Shown here: one piece after another, positions 1 through 5,465 of the stretch | How the letters are laid out: the number at the start of each line of letters is the position of its first letter | Numbering within the stretch: the first letter of the stretch is position 1 | Assembly (NCBI GenBank): GCA_021793635.1 | Contig: JAJYSI010000262.1 | Span: 1-5,465 of the forward strand | Source of the DNA: Bacteroidota bacterium | GTDB taxonomy: Bacteria > Bacteroidota > Ignavibacteria > Ignavibacteriales > Ignavibacteriaceae | Direction: 5' to 3' | Length of the DNA: 5,465 nt | Notes under the pieces: model-generated | What the model was told of the DNA's origin: nothing | What the model saw: only the letters and a program-made list of their open reading frames with translations | The model's database searches: none | Translations under genes and position numbers: made by a program

Positions 1-177
1 ATGCCGCAAGTGCAGAATGAATATTGCATCGGATGCGGCGCATGTGAATTTGCCTGCCCGGTTAGACCTTACAAAGCAATTTACGTTGAAGGCAATCCAA
101 TCCATCAAATCGCCAAAAAGAAAGAAGAGAAAAAAATCGAAGAAAAAATTAATTACAAAGAAGAGTTCCCGTTTTAA
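1..177 (+). CDS. C-terminal part of a 4Fe-4S cluster-binding (ferredoxin-type) protein, 5' end outside the window
   Basis: Reading from base 1 gives 58 residues ending in TAA at 175-177. The segment CIGCGACEFACP (residues 9-20) has the CxxCxxCxxxCP spacing that binds one [4Fe-4S] cluster. It is followed by a short strand (KAIYVEGNP) and a Lys/Glu-rich tail (about residues 39-55), which is probably a flexible or helical C-terminus. The ATG at base 1 is probably an internal Met, because the cluster begins only eight residues later and a bacterial ferredoxin normally has a second cluster or an N-terminal domain first. From family knowledge, CGxCxxxCP..PYKAI ends resemble those of larger electron-transfer proteins with several ferredoxin domains (NapG/NapH-like and similar), so the role is probably electron transfer. 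The partner cannot be told from this window. The 4Fe-4S call is firm; the full-length identity is unknown. Confidence 0.8.
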   Translation: MPQVQNEYCIGCGACEFACPVRPYKAIYVEGNPIHQIAKKKEEKKIEEKINYKEEFPF

Positions 178-236
178 TTTTTATTTCTTTCTTAATATTT
201 AAACAGATCCGTGGTCAGATTAATTTCCTTAAAGCT

Positions 237-253
237 TTTTTAGAAACTAAAAA
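237..253. terminator. AT-rich inverted repeat in the convergent gap, possible weak bidirectional terminator
   Basis: In the 121-bp gap between the two convergent genes, TTTTTAG (237-243) and CTAAAAA (247-253) form a perfect 7-bp stem around an AAA loop. The stem has only one G-C pair. The arms provide the T-run on either strand, as in some bidirectional terminators of AT-rich genomes. A second imperfect hairpin (GGC at 274-276 pairing with GCC at 292-294, plus AGAT/ATCT inside) lies just after the oxidoreductase stop codon. The convergent layout demands termination here, but neither stem is strong, so the call is tentative. Confidence 0.25.
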
Positions 254-298
254 CAATTCCCAGAAATTCTGACGGCATTAAGATACTATCTGCCTTTC

Positions 299-1345
299 CT
301 AAAATTCAATTACTCTTTTATCATTATTACTTTGGAGCGAGGCATCAATTATACGCGCTGTTATCAGCGCTTCTTCGGGTCTAACTGCTAAATCTTTTCC
401 TTCTGCAATAGCCTCATAAAGATTTTGAAAAAATGCCGGATAATCGCCCCGCAATGTTGCAATTTTCTTTTTGATAAGAGTTCCGTTATCGTTGGTATCT
501 ATTATTCCCCATAATTCCTCCGGATCCCTTCCCCACTCATCTGAATTTTTAAATCCATATAATTTTAAATTGTCTTCTTGAGGATCGAGTCCGTTTTTTA
601 TAAATGATCCCTCCGTGCCATGAAGAGTAAAACGCGGCAATGGAATCTTTGAAAGAAAATTACTTTTCAAAGTAACTTTAAGATTTTTGTAATTTAAAAT
701 TATCTCAAAGCAGTCGATTATTCTTCCACCCGGTCTTTCTGTTCGAAGATCGGCAAATATGGAATCCGGTTTACCAAACAAGCATACAACTTGATCGATC
801 AAATGAGGACCGATATCGTGCAGAAGCCCTGTCCCGGGTAGAATTTCTTCCTTCCAGGTATTCGGCTTAATAAAATTTCTGAACCTGTCGAAGTGGGATT
901 CAAACTCAACAAGCTTGCCAAGTAATTTGTCTTCAATAATTTTTCTAACGGTCATAAAGTCTCCGTCCCATCTTCTGTTTTGGAAGACGGTTAAAATTCT
1001 TTTCTGCTGTTTGGATATCTCAATCAATTCTTCAGCTTCGGAAGAATTTGCTGTGAATGGCTTTTCAACTACAACATTTTTACCGGCAAGCAGCGCCTGC
1101 TTTGTCATTTCATAATGAAGATGATTGGGCGTATTGATAATAACCAGTTCAATTTCTTTATCAACAAGAACTTCTGAAAAACTTTTTACAACCTTAACAT
1201 AAGGATACAATTGCTTTGATTTTTCACTATGGCGTTCAACTATCTTCATCAAATTAAAATTAGGATTTGCATCAAGAAAAGGTGCGTGAAAAAATTCACC
1301 GGACATTCCAAATCCAACCAGCGCAGTGTTTATCTTTTTGTTCAT
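299..1345 (-). CDS. Gfo/Idh/MocA-family NAD(P)-dependent oxidoreductase, scyllo-inositol dehydrogenase (IolW/YvaA)-like
   Basis: A complete 348-residue protein, the usual length for this family of cytoplasmic sugar/polyol dehydrogenases. An N-terminal Rossmann fold begins with ALVGFGMSGEFFHAP (residues 8-22), carrying the glycine-rich nucleotide loop. The family lysine motif EKP is at 94-96 (Lys95). The C-terminal alpha/beta substrate domain follows, with the likely catalytic pair Asp177 and His181 in the motif GTGLLHDIGPHLID. The sequences SGEFFHAP, NRRWDGDF (123-130), HGTEGSFIKNGLDPQED and the WG..PEELWG segment match my recollection of Bacillus IolW/YvaA and E. coli YdgJ, so NADP-dependent interconversion of scyllo-inositol and its keto form is the best guess. 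No inositol or sugar catabolism genes lie nearby, so the substrate is not settled. The ATG at 1343-1345 has no Shine-Dalgarno sequence (AT-rich leader), but the Rossmann motif starts at the right distance. The stop is TAG. It lies downstream of the receiver gene on the same strand and may be co-transcribed with it. Confidence 0.93.
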   Translation of the reverse strand: MNKKINTALVGFGMSGEFFHAPFLDANPNFNLMKIVERHSEKSKQLYPYVKVVKSFSEVLVDKEIELVIINTPNHLHYEMTKQALLAGKNVVVEKPFTANSSEAEELIEISKQQKRILTVFQNRRWDGDFMTVRKIIEDKLLGKLVEFESHFDRFRNFIKPNTWKEEILPGTGLLHDIGPHLIDQVVCLFGKPDSIFADLRTERPGGRIIDCFEIILNYKNLKVTLKSNFLSKIPLPRFTLHGTEGSFIKNGLDPQEDNLKLYGFKNSDEWGRDPEELWGIIDTNDNGTLIKKKIATLRGDYPAFFQNLYEAIAEGKDLAVRPEEALITARIIDASLQSNNDKRVIEF

Positions 1346-1377
1346 AATTTTTTAACGGAAATTTTCTTTTACTTTTT

Positions 1378-1464
1378 TTAAAACTTATAAATGTATATCA
1401 CGAAAAGTATTGCGGCGAGCAACAACAAACAATAGGCATTTTCTTTTTTAATGACTGCTTCCAT
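1378..1464 (-). CDS. possible 28-residue single-span membrane microprotein overlapping the receiver gene
   Basis: An ATG (complement of 1462-1464) lies inside the last codons of the receiver-domain gene, in another frame, and opens a 29-codon frame ending in TAA (1378-1380). The product starts with a short charged stretch (MEAVIKKEN) and continues with an uninterrupted hydrophobic run of about 16 residues (YCLLLLAAILFVIYIY), ending in Lys-Phe. This is the layout of a tiny bitopic membrane protein. The overlap is 17 nt, which would allow translational coupling. It fills most of an otherwise empty 102-bp gap. There is no clear Shine-Dalgarno sequence, but most genes here lack one. A hydrophobic run can arise by chance in T-rich DNA, and a frame of this size is not statistically compelling, so this is a candidate only. 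Confidence 0.3.
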   Translation of the reverse strand: MEAVIKKENAYCLLLLAAILFVIYIYKF

Positions 1465-1858
1465 CGCCGTCTAAAATTGATTTAACCAGATTGATAATCG
1501 CAGCCTTATTAAATGGCTTTGCAAGATAGTGTGTTAAACCGGAAGCCAGGAAGTTTGCTTTATCGTTAGGACCAGCGTAAGCTGTAAGCGCGACGATGGC
1601 GGTGTTCAAGTAATTGTTATTGTTTTTAATTTGTCTTGCGGCTTCTATCCCGGATATTCCCCTGCCTAAATTAATATCCATTAAAATTAGTGAGTAACGG
1701 CTCTGCTTAACCAGTTCAAGAGCAGTCTCGCCATTTTCAGCAACGTCTATCGAGCATATTTCTTTTAGAAAATATCTGGTAACATCAACACTAGGCTTAT
1801 CATTTTCAACAAGAAGAACCCGAGGTAAACTTTTGGTTTCCGTTCTTATCCCATTCAT
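1448..1858 (-). CDS. stand-alone response regulator receiver (REC, CheY-like) domain protein
   Basis: A 136-residue protein that is almost entirely one receiver domain (about residues 13-130), with no output domain. All hallmark residues are visible: the acidic pocket in VLLVEND (Glu18, Asp20), the phospho-accepting Asp61 at the end of strand 3 (LILMDINL), Thr92 in ALTAY, and Lys114 in the YLAKPF motif. It should therefore accept phosphate from a histidine kinase in the cytoplasm and act by protein-protein contact, as CheY or DivK do, or as a phosphorelay intermediate. The sequence style (IEAARQIK, IVALTAYAGPNDKANFLASGLTHYLAKPF) is that of receivers usually attached to hybrid kinases. No kinase gene is present in the window. 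The ATG start is preferred because the open frame upstream contains no ATG, GTG or TTG before a stop. The short polar N-terminus (about 12 residues) and the Gly/Ser/His tail are probably disordered. Confidence 0.95.
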   Translation of the reverse strand: MNGIRTETKSLPRVLLVENDKPSVDVTRYFLKEICSIDVAENGETALELVKQSRYSLILMDINLGRGISGIEAARQIKNNNNYLNTAIVALTAYAGPNDKANFLASGLTHYLAKPFNKAAIINLVKSILDGDGSSH

Positions 1859-2091
1859 TTTATATTTGAAAAATCCATCTAGTATAAATGAACTATAAGT
1901 CTGAGCTATAAGACTTTTAAATTCTCCTTCATATACTTAACAAATTTTGATCTCAATAGCAATGATTACAATAATTTTCCGGATGAAAATATTTTTTTCG
2001 GCGCATACATGCTGTGGATAAAATAAAAAAAGAAAGATGTAAATTTCCATTAAATTCGTCTTGATGATTTTAAAAAAATATAAATTACATT
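1859..2091. promoter_or_regulatory. divergent intergenic region expected to hold promoters for the receiver gene and truA
   Basis: These 233 bp separate the leftward receiver gene from the rightward truA cluster, so promoters for both should lie here. The region is very AT-rich, with a poly-A tract followed by TATAAATTA (2072-2087) directly before the truA start. If that functions as a -10/-7 region, the truA leader would be extremely short or absent. A TATATTTG at 1861-1868 fits the Bacteroidota TAnnTTTG -7 consensus on the + strand, but the nearest TTTG element upstream (1832-1835) is rather far away. I found no reading frame, RNA gene or riboswitch-like structure here. The location of the promoters is inferred from gene orientation, not proven. 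Confidence 0.35.
1893..1916. repeat. short direct repeat combined with an inverted repeat upstream of the receiver gene
   Basis: CTATAAG occurs twice (1893-1899 and 1906-1912), 13 bp apart. AAGTCT (1897-1902) and AGACTT (1911-1916) form a perfect 6-bp inverted repeat with an 8-nt spacer. It sits 35-58 bp before the receiver start codon, a plausible operator position. A short repeat like this can occur by chance in AT-rich DNA. Confidence 0.3.
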
Positions 2092-2820
2092 TTGAACAAC
2101 TATAAACTTATCATCCAATATGACGGAACGGAATATGCCGGCTGGCAGATTCAGAAAAATGCACCGACAATCCAGCAGAAAATTTCTGACGTACTTGAAA
2201 TTCTTTTAAAAGAAAAAGTTAACCTGATCGGTTCCGGCAGGACTGATGCCGGAGTGCATGCACTGGGTCAGACTGCAAACTTCCGTACTGATAATGAAAT
2301 TGATCTTTATAAGTTCAAGCATTCCTTAAACGCAATTCTTCCCGCAGATATTTCAATAATTGAAATGGAGAAAGCTGAGCCGGATTTTCATTCGAGGTTC
2401 GATGCTAAGAAAAGAAGCTACATCTATTTTATTTCGAAATTAAAGTCTCCTTTTTATCAAAGGTATTCATATTTTTATCCTAACAATATTGACTGCGGCA
2501 GGCTAAACGAGTTAACCAAAACATTTTTAGGGAGAAAAGATTTTACATCTTTTGCAAGGAAGAGCACAGAACCTGAAAATAAAACGTGCAATATTTACGA
2601 TGCGCACTGGAAGGAGACTAACGGCTTGGTTATTTTTAAAATTGAAGCTGATAGATTTTTGCACGGCATGGTTAGAACTATAACCGGAACACTGCTTAAA
2701 GCATCAAAAGAAAACTTAGGCAATAATTTTCTGGAAGAAGTTCTTAACTCAGCGAACCGGGAAGCAGCCGGTGAAGCGGTCCCGGCAAAAGGATTATTTT
2801 TATTTAAAGTAAAATATTAA
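2092..2820 (+). CDS. truA: tRNA pseudouridine(38-40) synthase TruA
   Basis: A complete 242-residue protein, typical for TruA. The enzyme converts uridines 38, 39 and/or 40 of the tRNA anticodon stem-loop to pseudouridine in the cytoplasm. The N-terminal strand YKLIIQYDGTEYAGWQIQ (4-21) is the family signature. The catalytic aspartate is Asp52 in the motif GSGRTDAGVHA (47-57). Further conserved blocks are FHSRFDAKKRSYIY (99-112), with the active-site Tyr/Arg region, DFTSFA (150-155), DRFLHGMVR (187-195) and the C-terminal PAKGLFL (231-237). The start is taken at TTG (2092): a stop lies in frame at 2071-2073, no ATG or GTG lies between, and the conserved strand begins three residues later. No Shine-Dalgarno sequence is visible. 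It is the first gene of a rightward cluster, and its stop codon is only 2 nt from the next start, so the SDR gene is probably translationally coupled to it. Confidence 0.97.
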   Translation: MNNYKLIIQYDGTEYAGWQIQKNAPTIQQKISDVLEILLKEKVNLIGSGRTDAGVHALGQTANFRTDNEIDLYKFKHSLNAILPADISIIEMEKAEPDFHSRFDAKKRSYIYFISKLKSPFYQRYSYFYPNNIDCGRLNELTKTFLGRKDFTSFARKSTEPENKTCNIYDAHWKETNGLVIFKIEADRFLHGMVRTITGTLLKASKENLGNNFLEEVLNSANREAAGEAVPAKGLFLFKVKY

Positions 2821-2822
2821 TT

Positions 2823-3578
2823 ATGATTGACCTAAACTCAAAGGCGGCTTTAATTACCGGCGGATCAAACGGTATCGGAGAAGCATGCGTCAGGTTATTT
2901 GCAGCGGCAAATGCAAAGGTTGCCTTTACATTTAACACAGATAATGAATCAGCCGAACAATTAGTAAAAGAACTTTCTCCGAAAATAAAAATTAAATCTT
3001 ACAAAATTGATCTGTTGAACTTAACTCAAATTGAAAAGTTAGTCGACAACGTAATTTCTGATTTCGGCAAAATAGATATACTTGTAAACAACGCAGGTAT
3101 TTGGAAATTCGGTAAGGCTGACGAAATGAAGATAGAGGAGTGGGAAGAGACGATCAAAATAAATTTAACAGCCGCATTTCTATTTACAAAATTTTCTATT
3201 CCCGCAATGAAAAAAAATCGTTTCGGCAGGATAATAAATATTACTTCCACTGCAGGACAAAGAGGCGAGCCTTTTCACTCGCATTATGCTGCTTCAAAAG
3301 GCGGCGTAATATCTTTTACAAAATCGCTTGCTGCCGAACTTGGTGAATACAACATCACCGTTAACAGCGTAGCTCCCGGCTGGGTTGAAACAGGGATGTC
3401 AGAAGAAGTTTTTTCAGACAAAGAATATAAAGAAAAAGTTCGGCAGGAAATTCCTCTTAAAAGAATAGCTAAGCCGGAAGATATAGCCGGTCCGGTATTG
3501 TTTTTAGCATCCGATTTAGCAAGACATATTAACGGGGAAATCTTGAATGTAAACGGAGGTTCTGTTTTATGCGGTTAA
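2823..3578 (+). CDS. short-chain dehydrogenase/reductase (SDR), classical FabG-like
   Basis: A complete 251-residue classical SDR of the usual length, predicted to be a cytoplasmic NAD(P)-dependent oxidoreductase, probably tetrameric. The cofactor loop is TGGSNGIG (12-19), the NNAG motif is at 89-92, and the catalytic tetrad is Asn114, Ser142 (NITSTAG), Tyr155 and Lys159 (YAASK). The PGWVETGM segment (185-192) and the C-terminal GEILNVNGGSVLCG are typical of the FabG/glucose-dehydrogenase-like group. It could be a 3-oxoacyl-ACP reductase, but the cluster has no acpP, fabD or fabF, and many SDRs of other specificity look the same, so I give no gene symbol. The ATG follows the truA stop after 2 nt, which implies co-transcription and possible coupling. 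No key residue is missing. Confidence 0.94.
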   Translation: MIDLNSKAALITGGSNGIGEACVRLFAAANAKVAFTFNTDNESAEQLVKELSPKIKIKSYKIDLLNLTQIEKLVDNVISDFGKIDILVNNAGIWKFGKADEMKIEEWEETIKINLTAAFLFTKFSIPAMKKNRFGRIINITSTAGQRGEPFHSHYAASKGGVISFTKSLAAELGEYNITVNSVAPGWVETGMSEEVFSDKEYKEKVRQEIPLKRIAKPEDIAGPVLFLASDLARHINGEILNVNGGSVLCG

Positions 3579-3593
3579 TAAAAAGGTAATTAA

Positions 3594-4088
3594 ATGGAAA
3601 GTCTTTCACAGTTTCATCCTCAAGTAGTACATTTTCCGATTGTATTATTTTTGCTTTATGTCCTGCTTGAAATAATCGGAACAATATTTAAGAAAGAGTT
3701 TTTTTCAAAGGCAGCGCATCTCGTTTTGTTTTTAGGAGTGCTGGGAGCCTTTGCCGCAGTTCTCACCGGCAATTCTGCCGAAGATGCCGCACGAGCATTG
3801 AGCAAAGCGGGAGCTTCAATTCCTCTCAAAGCAATTGGAGAACACTCAGACTATGCAACTTTTGTAATGTGGTTTTTTACCGGTCTCTTAGTTTTGCGTA
3901 CATACGTGGTACTTAAAAAGAAATTTACAGGTACTGTTAAATATCTTTTCGTAATACTGTCAATCGTAGGTGCTTTTTTTGTTTATAGAACCGGATATCT
4001 CGGAGGCAGACTTGTTTATAAATATGGTGTCGGTACCGATTTGAAAAAGATGGAAATAAAAAATCCTTCGGTAAAAAGCGGAGAATAA
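3594..4088 (+). CDS. DUF2231-family integral membrane protein
   Basis: A complete 164-residue protein with four predicted transmembrane helices (about 11-31, 41-60, 88-107 and 115-133). The N-terminal FHPQVVHFPIVL (7-18, His8 and His13), the TGNSAED segment after helix 2 (58-64), His84 before helix 3 and the C-terminal GYLGGRLVYKYGVGTD (134-149) are the conserved landmarks of the DUF2231 family. The function of the family is not established. The conserved histidines suggest metal or haem binding (inference). The start is well supported: AAAGG at 3582-3586 lies 7 nt before the ATG, one of the few Shine-Dalgarno-like sites in this window. The gene follows the SDR gene by 15 nt and precedes the next membrane protein by 6 nt, so it is likely part of the same transcript. 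Confidence 0.88.
   Translation: MESLSQFHPQVVHFPIVLFLLYVLLEIIGTIFKKEFFSKAAHLVLFLGVLGAFAAVLTGNSAEDAARALSKAGASIPLKAIGEHSDYATFVMWFFTGLLVLRTYVVLKKKFTGTVKYLFVILSIVGAFFVYRTGYLGGRLVYKYGVGTDLKKMEIKNPSVKSGE
4080..4083 (+). promoter_or_regulatory. candidate ribosome binding site GGAG before a TTG start
   Basis: GGAG overlaps the last codons of the DUF2231 gene and lies 11 nt before the TTG at 4095. It is the only Shine-Dalgarno-like sequence near that start. The spacing is slightly long, and this supports the TTG only modestly. Confidence 0.35.
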
Positions 4089-4094
4089 AATATC

Positions 4095-4895
4095 TTGGAT
4101 GAAAAGAATCATCTCCCTCAAATTATACTTGCTTTAATTTTAGCAAACTTTGCCGGAACAGTACTTCGGCATTTTGGACTGGATAGTTATATAATTTTAG
4201 TTGGCTTCAGATTCCATATCAGTCTAATTCTGCCCTTCCTTGTAATTTTCAAGAATATAAATCTTGAAAAACTGAAACAGATTTTGCTTCATCCGCTTTA
4301 CAATAAAACTATTCAGCCGCTTAGCTGGATTTTTTTACCGCTGATTATTTTACTTGCCGCACTTTTCATTCTAAAGAAGATTGAAATAGGCGACCCTGAT
4401 TATTTTTATGAGTTTGGATTGTCTTCCATTGTTGATTATCCAATTTATATCATCTGGAATTTGCCGCAACTTTTAATGTTCGCCGCATTTTTGTTGCTTA
4501 TTCAGCCTTCGCTAAAACTCAATACGGTATACACGGCGCTAATAACTTTTTTACTTTTTTCTTTTGAGTTTATTCCTTTCAACAAAACGAAATTTGATGT
4601 TATAGATTTTGTGTCCTTATTGTTAGCCTCGATGTCAATCGGTTTGCTTGTAAAATATTTTCAGAACATCTACTGGCTTGCCATTACCATTTTTACAATT
4701 TTCTGGCTGAATCTTTTAGCCTTCGGCACTGACTCCACGGCAATGATACATATTCTGTTTGCCTCGCAGTATGAATCATGGGATGGATTCTTTGACGTAG
4801 CAAAAAATCTGCATTCGTATCTTTTACCATTCCAGTTGCTTGTAACAATGCTGATAATTTATTTTTCTTCATTTAAGAAAAGCAGCAAGGTGTAA
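4095..4895 (+). CDS. uncharacterised multi-pass membrane protein (about 8 helices)
   Basis: A complete 266-residue, very hydrophobic protein that I do not recognise by sequence. Likely membrane helices lie at about 8-26, 35-52, 77-94, 113-136, 144-161, 168-187, 191-210 and 240-258. Basic or polar loops include 53-72 and the C-terminal tail (FKKSSKV). There is no signal peptide cleavage site and no recognisable catalytic motif. The order and spacing of the helices from 113 to 210 recall the CPBP (CAAX protease/bacteriocin-processing) fold, but the EExxxR and histidine motifs of active members are absent, so this is only a loose resemblance. The start is TTG at 4095: the frame is the same as that of the preceding gene, whose TAA (4086-4088) blocks any earlier start, and no in-frame ATG occurs before the first helix. 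With a 6-nt gap it is almost certainly co-transcribed with the DUF2231 gene, which suggests a shared membrane context. Confidence 0.82.
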   Translation: MDEKNHLPQIILALILANFAGTVLRHFGLDSYIILVGFRFHISLILPFLVIFKNINLEKLKQILLHPLYNKTIQPLSWIFLPLIILLAALFILKKIEIGDPDYFYEFGLSSIVDYPIYIIWNLPQLLMFAAFLLLIQPSLKLNTVYTALITFLLFSFEFIPFNKTKFDVIDFVSLLLASMSIGLLVKYFQNIYWLAITIFTIFWLNLLAFGTDSTAMIHILFASQYESWDGFFDVAKNLHSYLLPFQLLVTMLIIYFSSFKKSSKV

Positions 4896-4950
4896 TTATT
4901 TTCCGGTAAGATTTAATTTCGTATTTTTAATTGTCAATTCAATTTAGATA

Positions 4951-5465
4951 ATGAAGAAACTTTTATTAGTCATTTTACTTTTATCAGGCATAGCACTTGC
5001 TCAAAGAGGACCCGTAGACAAAGCTCGCGGCGTATTTATAGCATTCGGTGTAGGTCCGCGGCTTCCCATAAATTATTTTGCTAACTCAACTGCCCTCGGT
5101 TCCGGATTTAATGTCGAATTAGCTTATACCGACGATGAATATCTCCCATTTTTTATTTTCGCAAAGATCGGCTTCGACCAATTTCCCGGCTCGCAGGATT
5201 TTTATGAAGAAACAGACTACTCAAATTACTCAACCGACATGCTGCCGGTAAGCCTCGGAATTAGATATTATTTTAAACCGCTTGTTCAGAATATTGTTTT
5301 GTTTATGCCAATCGTTGAAGTCTCGGCTGATTATGCTTATTTCCAGAAGCTTCATCAATTTAAGATTGCTACCGGTAAAAGCAATTACCTTGAGGACATT
5401 TCAAAGTTCGGGTTCAGTGCTGGTGCCGGTCTATCGATGTTCATGATGGAAATACTTGCATCATA
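4951..5465 (+). CDS. secreted, probable outer-membrane beta-barrel protein, 3' end outside the window
   Basis: An open frame of 171 codons from ATG 4951 runs off the right edge without a stop. It begins with a clear Sec signal peptide, MKKLLLVILLLSGIALA, with probable signal peptidase I cleavage before QRG. The mature part alternates amphipathic strands rich in aromatic and glycine residues with polar turns: GVFIAFGVGPRLPINYF, FFIFAKIGF, LPVSLGIRYYF, VLFMPIVEVSADYAYF and FGFSAGAGLSMFMMEI. This is the pattern of a small outer-membrane barrel of the OmpW/OMP_b-brl type common in Bacteroidota and Ignavibacteriota. An acidic, Tyr-rich loop (about residues 84-96) would face outward. There is no Shine-Dalgarno sequence. 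The 55-bp gap after the previous gene contains no clear terminator, so it may be read from the same transcript or have its own promoter. The secreted call is firm, the barrel class is likely and the role is unknown. Confidence 0.82.
   Translation, partial: MKKLLLVILLLSGIALAQRGPVDKARGVFIAFGVGPRLPINYFANSTALGSGFNVELAYTDDEYLPFFIFAKIGFDQFPGSQDFYEETDYSNYSTDMLPVSLGIRYYFKPLVQNIVLFMPIVEVSADYAYFQKLHQFKIATGKSNYLEDISKFGFSAGAGLSMFMMEILAS

Noticed and set aside
17..202. Open frame of 61 codons at the left edge
   Set aside because: It overlaps the ferredoxin-type gene in another frame and its product is a low-complexity Lys/Ser run. The CxxCxxCxxxCP motif is read in the frame starting at base 1, so that frame is the real one.
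261..271. Palindrome CAGAAATTCTG in the convergent gap
   Set aside because: The arms are separated by a single base, so it cannot form a hairpin, and nothing else suggests an operator in this position.
915..1115. Open frame of 66 codons on the + strand
   Set aside because: It lies wholly inside the oxidoreductase gene on the opposite strand; the product looks like reverse-complement coding sequence.
1861..1868. TATATTTG as a Bacteroidota-type -7 promoter element on the + strand
   Set aside because: The match to TAnnTTTG is exact, but the -33 candidate is 25 bp away and truA lies over 220 bp downstream, so it is not called as a separate promoter.
3026..3346. Two open frames (3026-3250 on the minus strand, 3140-3346 on the plus strand) inside the SDR gene
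   Set aside because: Both overlap the catalytic core of a fully intact SDR and show no domain or sensible composition of their own.
4914..4939. TAATTTCG (4914-4921) as a promoter and AATTGTCAATT (4929-4939) as an operator before the outer-membrane protein
   Set aside because: The first has a mismatch to the -7 consensus and no -33 partner; the second is a short AT-rich palindrome of a kind expected by chance.
1..5465. Mobile elements, CRISPR arrays, tRNA/rRNA genes, toxin-antitoxin or defence systems
   Set aside because: I looked for them on both strands and saw no transposase, spaced repeats, cloverleaf or known defence domains; the genes are ordinary chromosomal families.

Overview
The window comes from an AT-rich bacterial chromosome, most likely a member of the Bacteroidota/Ignavibacteriota (FCB) group. 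This rests on the look of the proteins (a single-domain receiver, a DUF2231 membrane protein, a small signal-peptide-bearing outer-membrane barrel), the Lys/Asn/Ile-rich composition, and the lack of Shine-Dalgarno sequences before most starts. I judged this by eye; no search was run. Everything looks like ordinary chromosome: there is no insertion sequence, phage gene, CRISPR array, tRNA or rRNA.

Left part (1-1858). A rightward gene ends at 177; only its C-terminal 58 residues are present, and they hold a [4Fe-4S] cluster motif. It converges on two leftward genes. One is a Gfo/Idh/MocA-family oxidoreductase that closely resembles NADP-dependent scyllo-inositol dehydrogenases of the IolW/YvaA type (299-1345). 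The other, upstream of it, is a stand-alone response-regulator receiver domain (1448-1858). Between them, and overlapping the receiver gene by 17 nt, is a possible 28-residue single-span membrane microprotein (1378-1464).

Middle (1859-2091). A divergent intergenic region of 233 bp should hold the promoters for both sides. It contains a small direct and inverted repeat, but no promoter that I can call firmly.

Right part (2092-5465). A tight rightward cluster with gaps of 2, 15, 6 and 55 nt contains: tRNA pseudouridine synthase TruA; an SDR (FabG-like) oxidoreductase; a DUF2231 four-helix membrane protein; an unrecognised membrane protein of about eight helices; and the start of a secreted, probably outer-membrane beta-barrel protein that runs off the right edge. 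The first four are probably one transcript. TruA modifies tRNA and the SDR carries out an unassigned NAD(P)-dependent reduction or oxidation. The sequence gives no direct functional link between these two and the membrane proteins.

I see no convincing new multi-gene system. The items most worth a second look are the overlapping microprotein frame and the unrecognised membrane protein, whose helix layout recalls a CPBP-type intramembrane protease without the catalytic residues.
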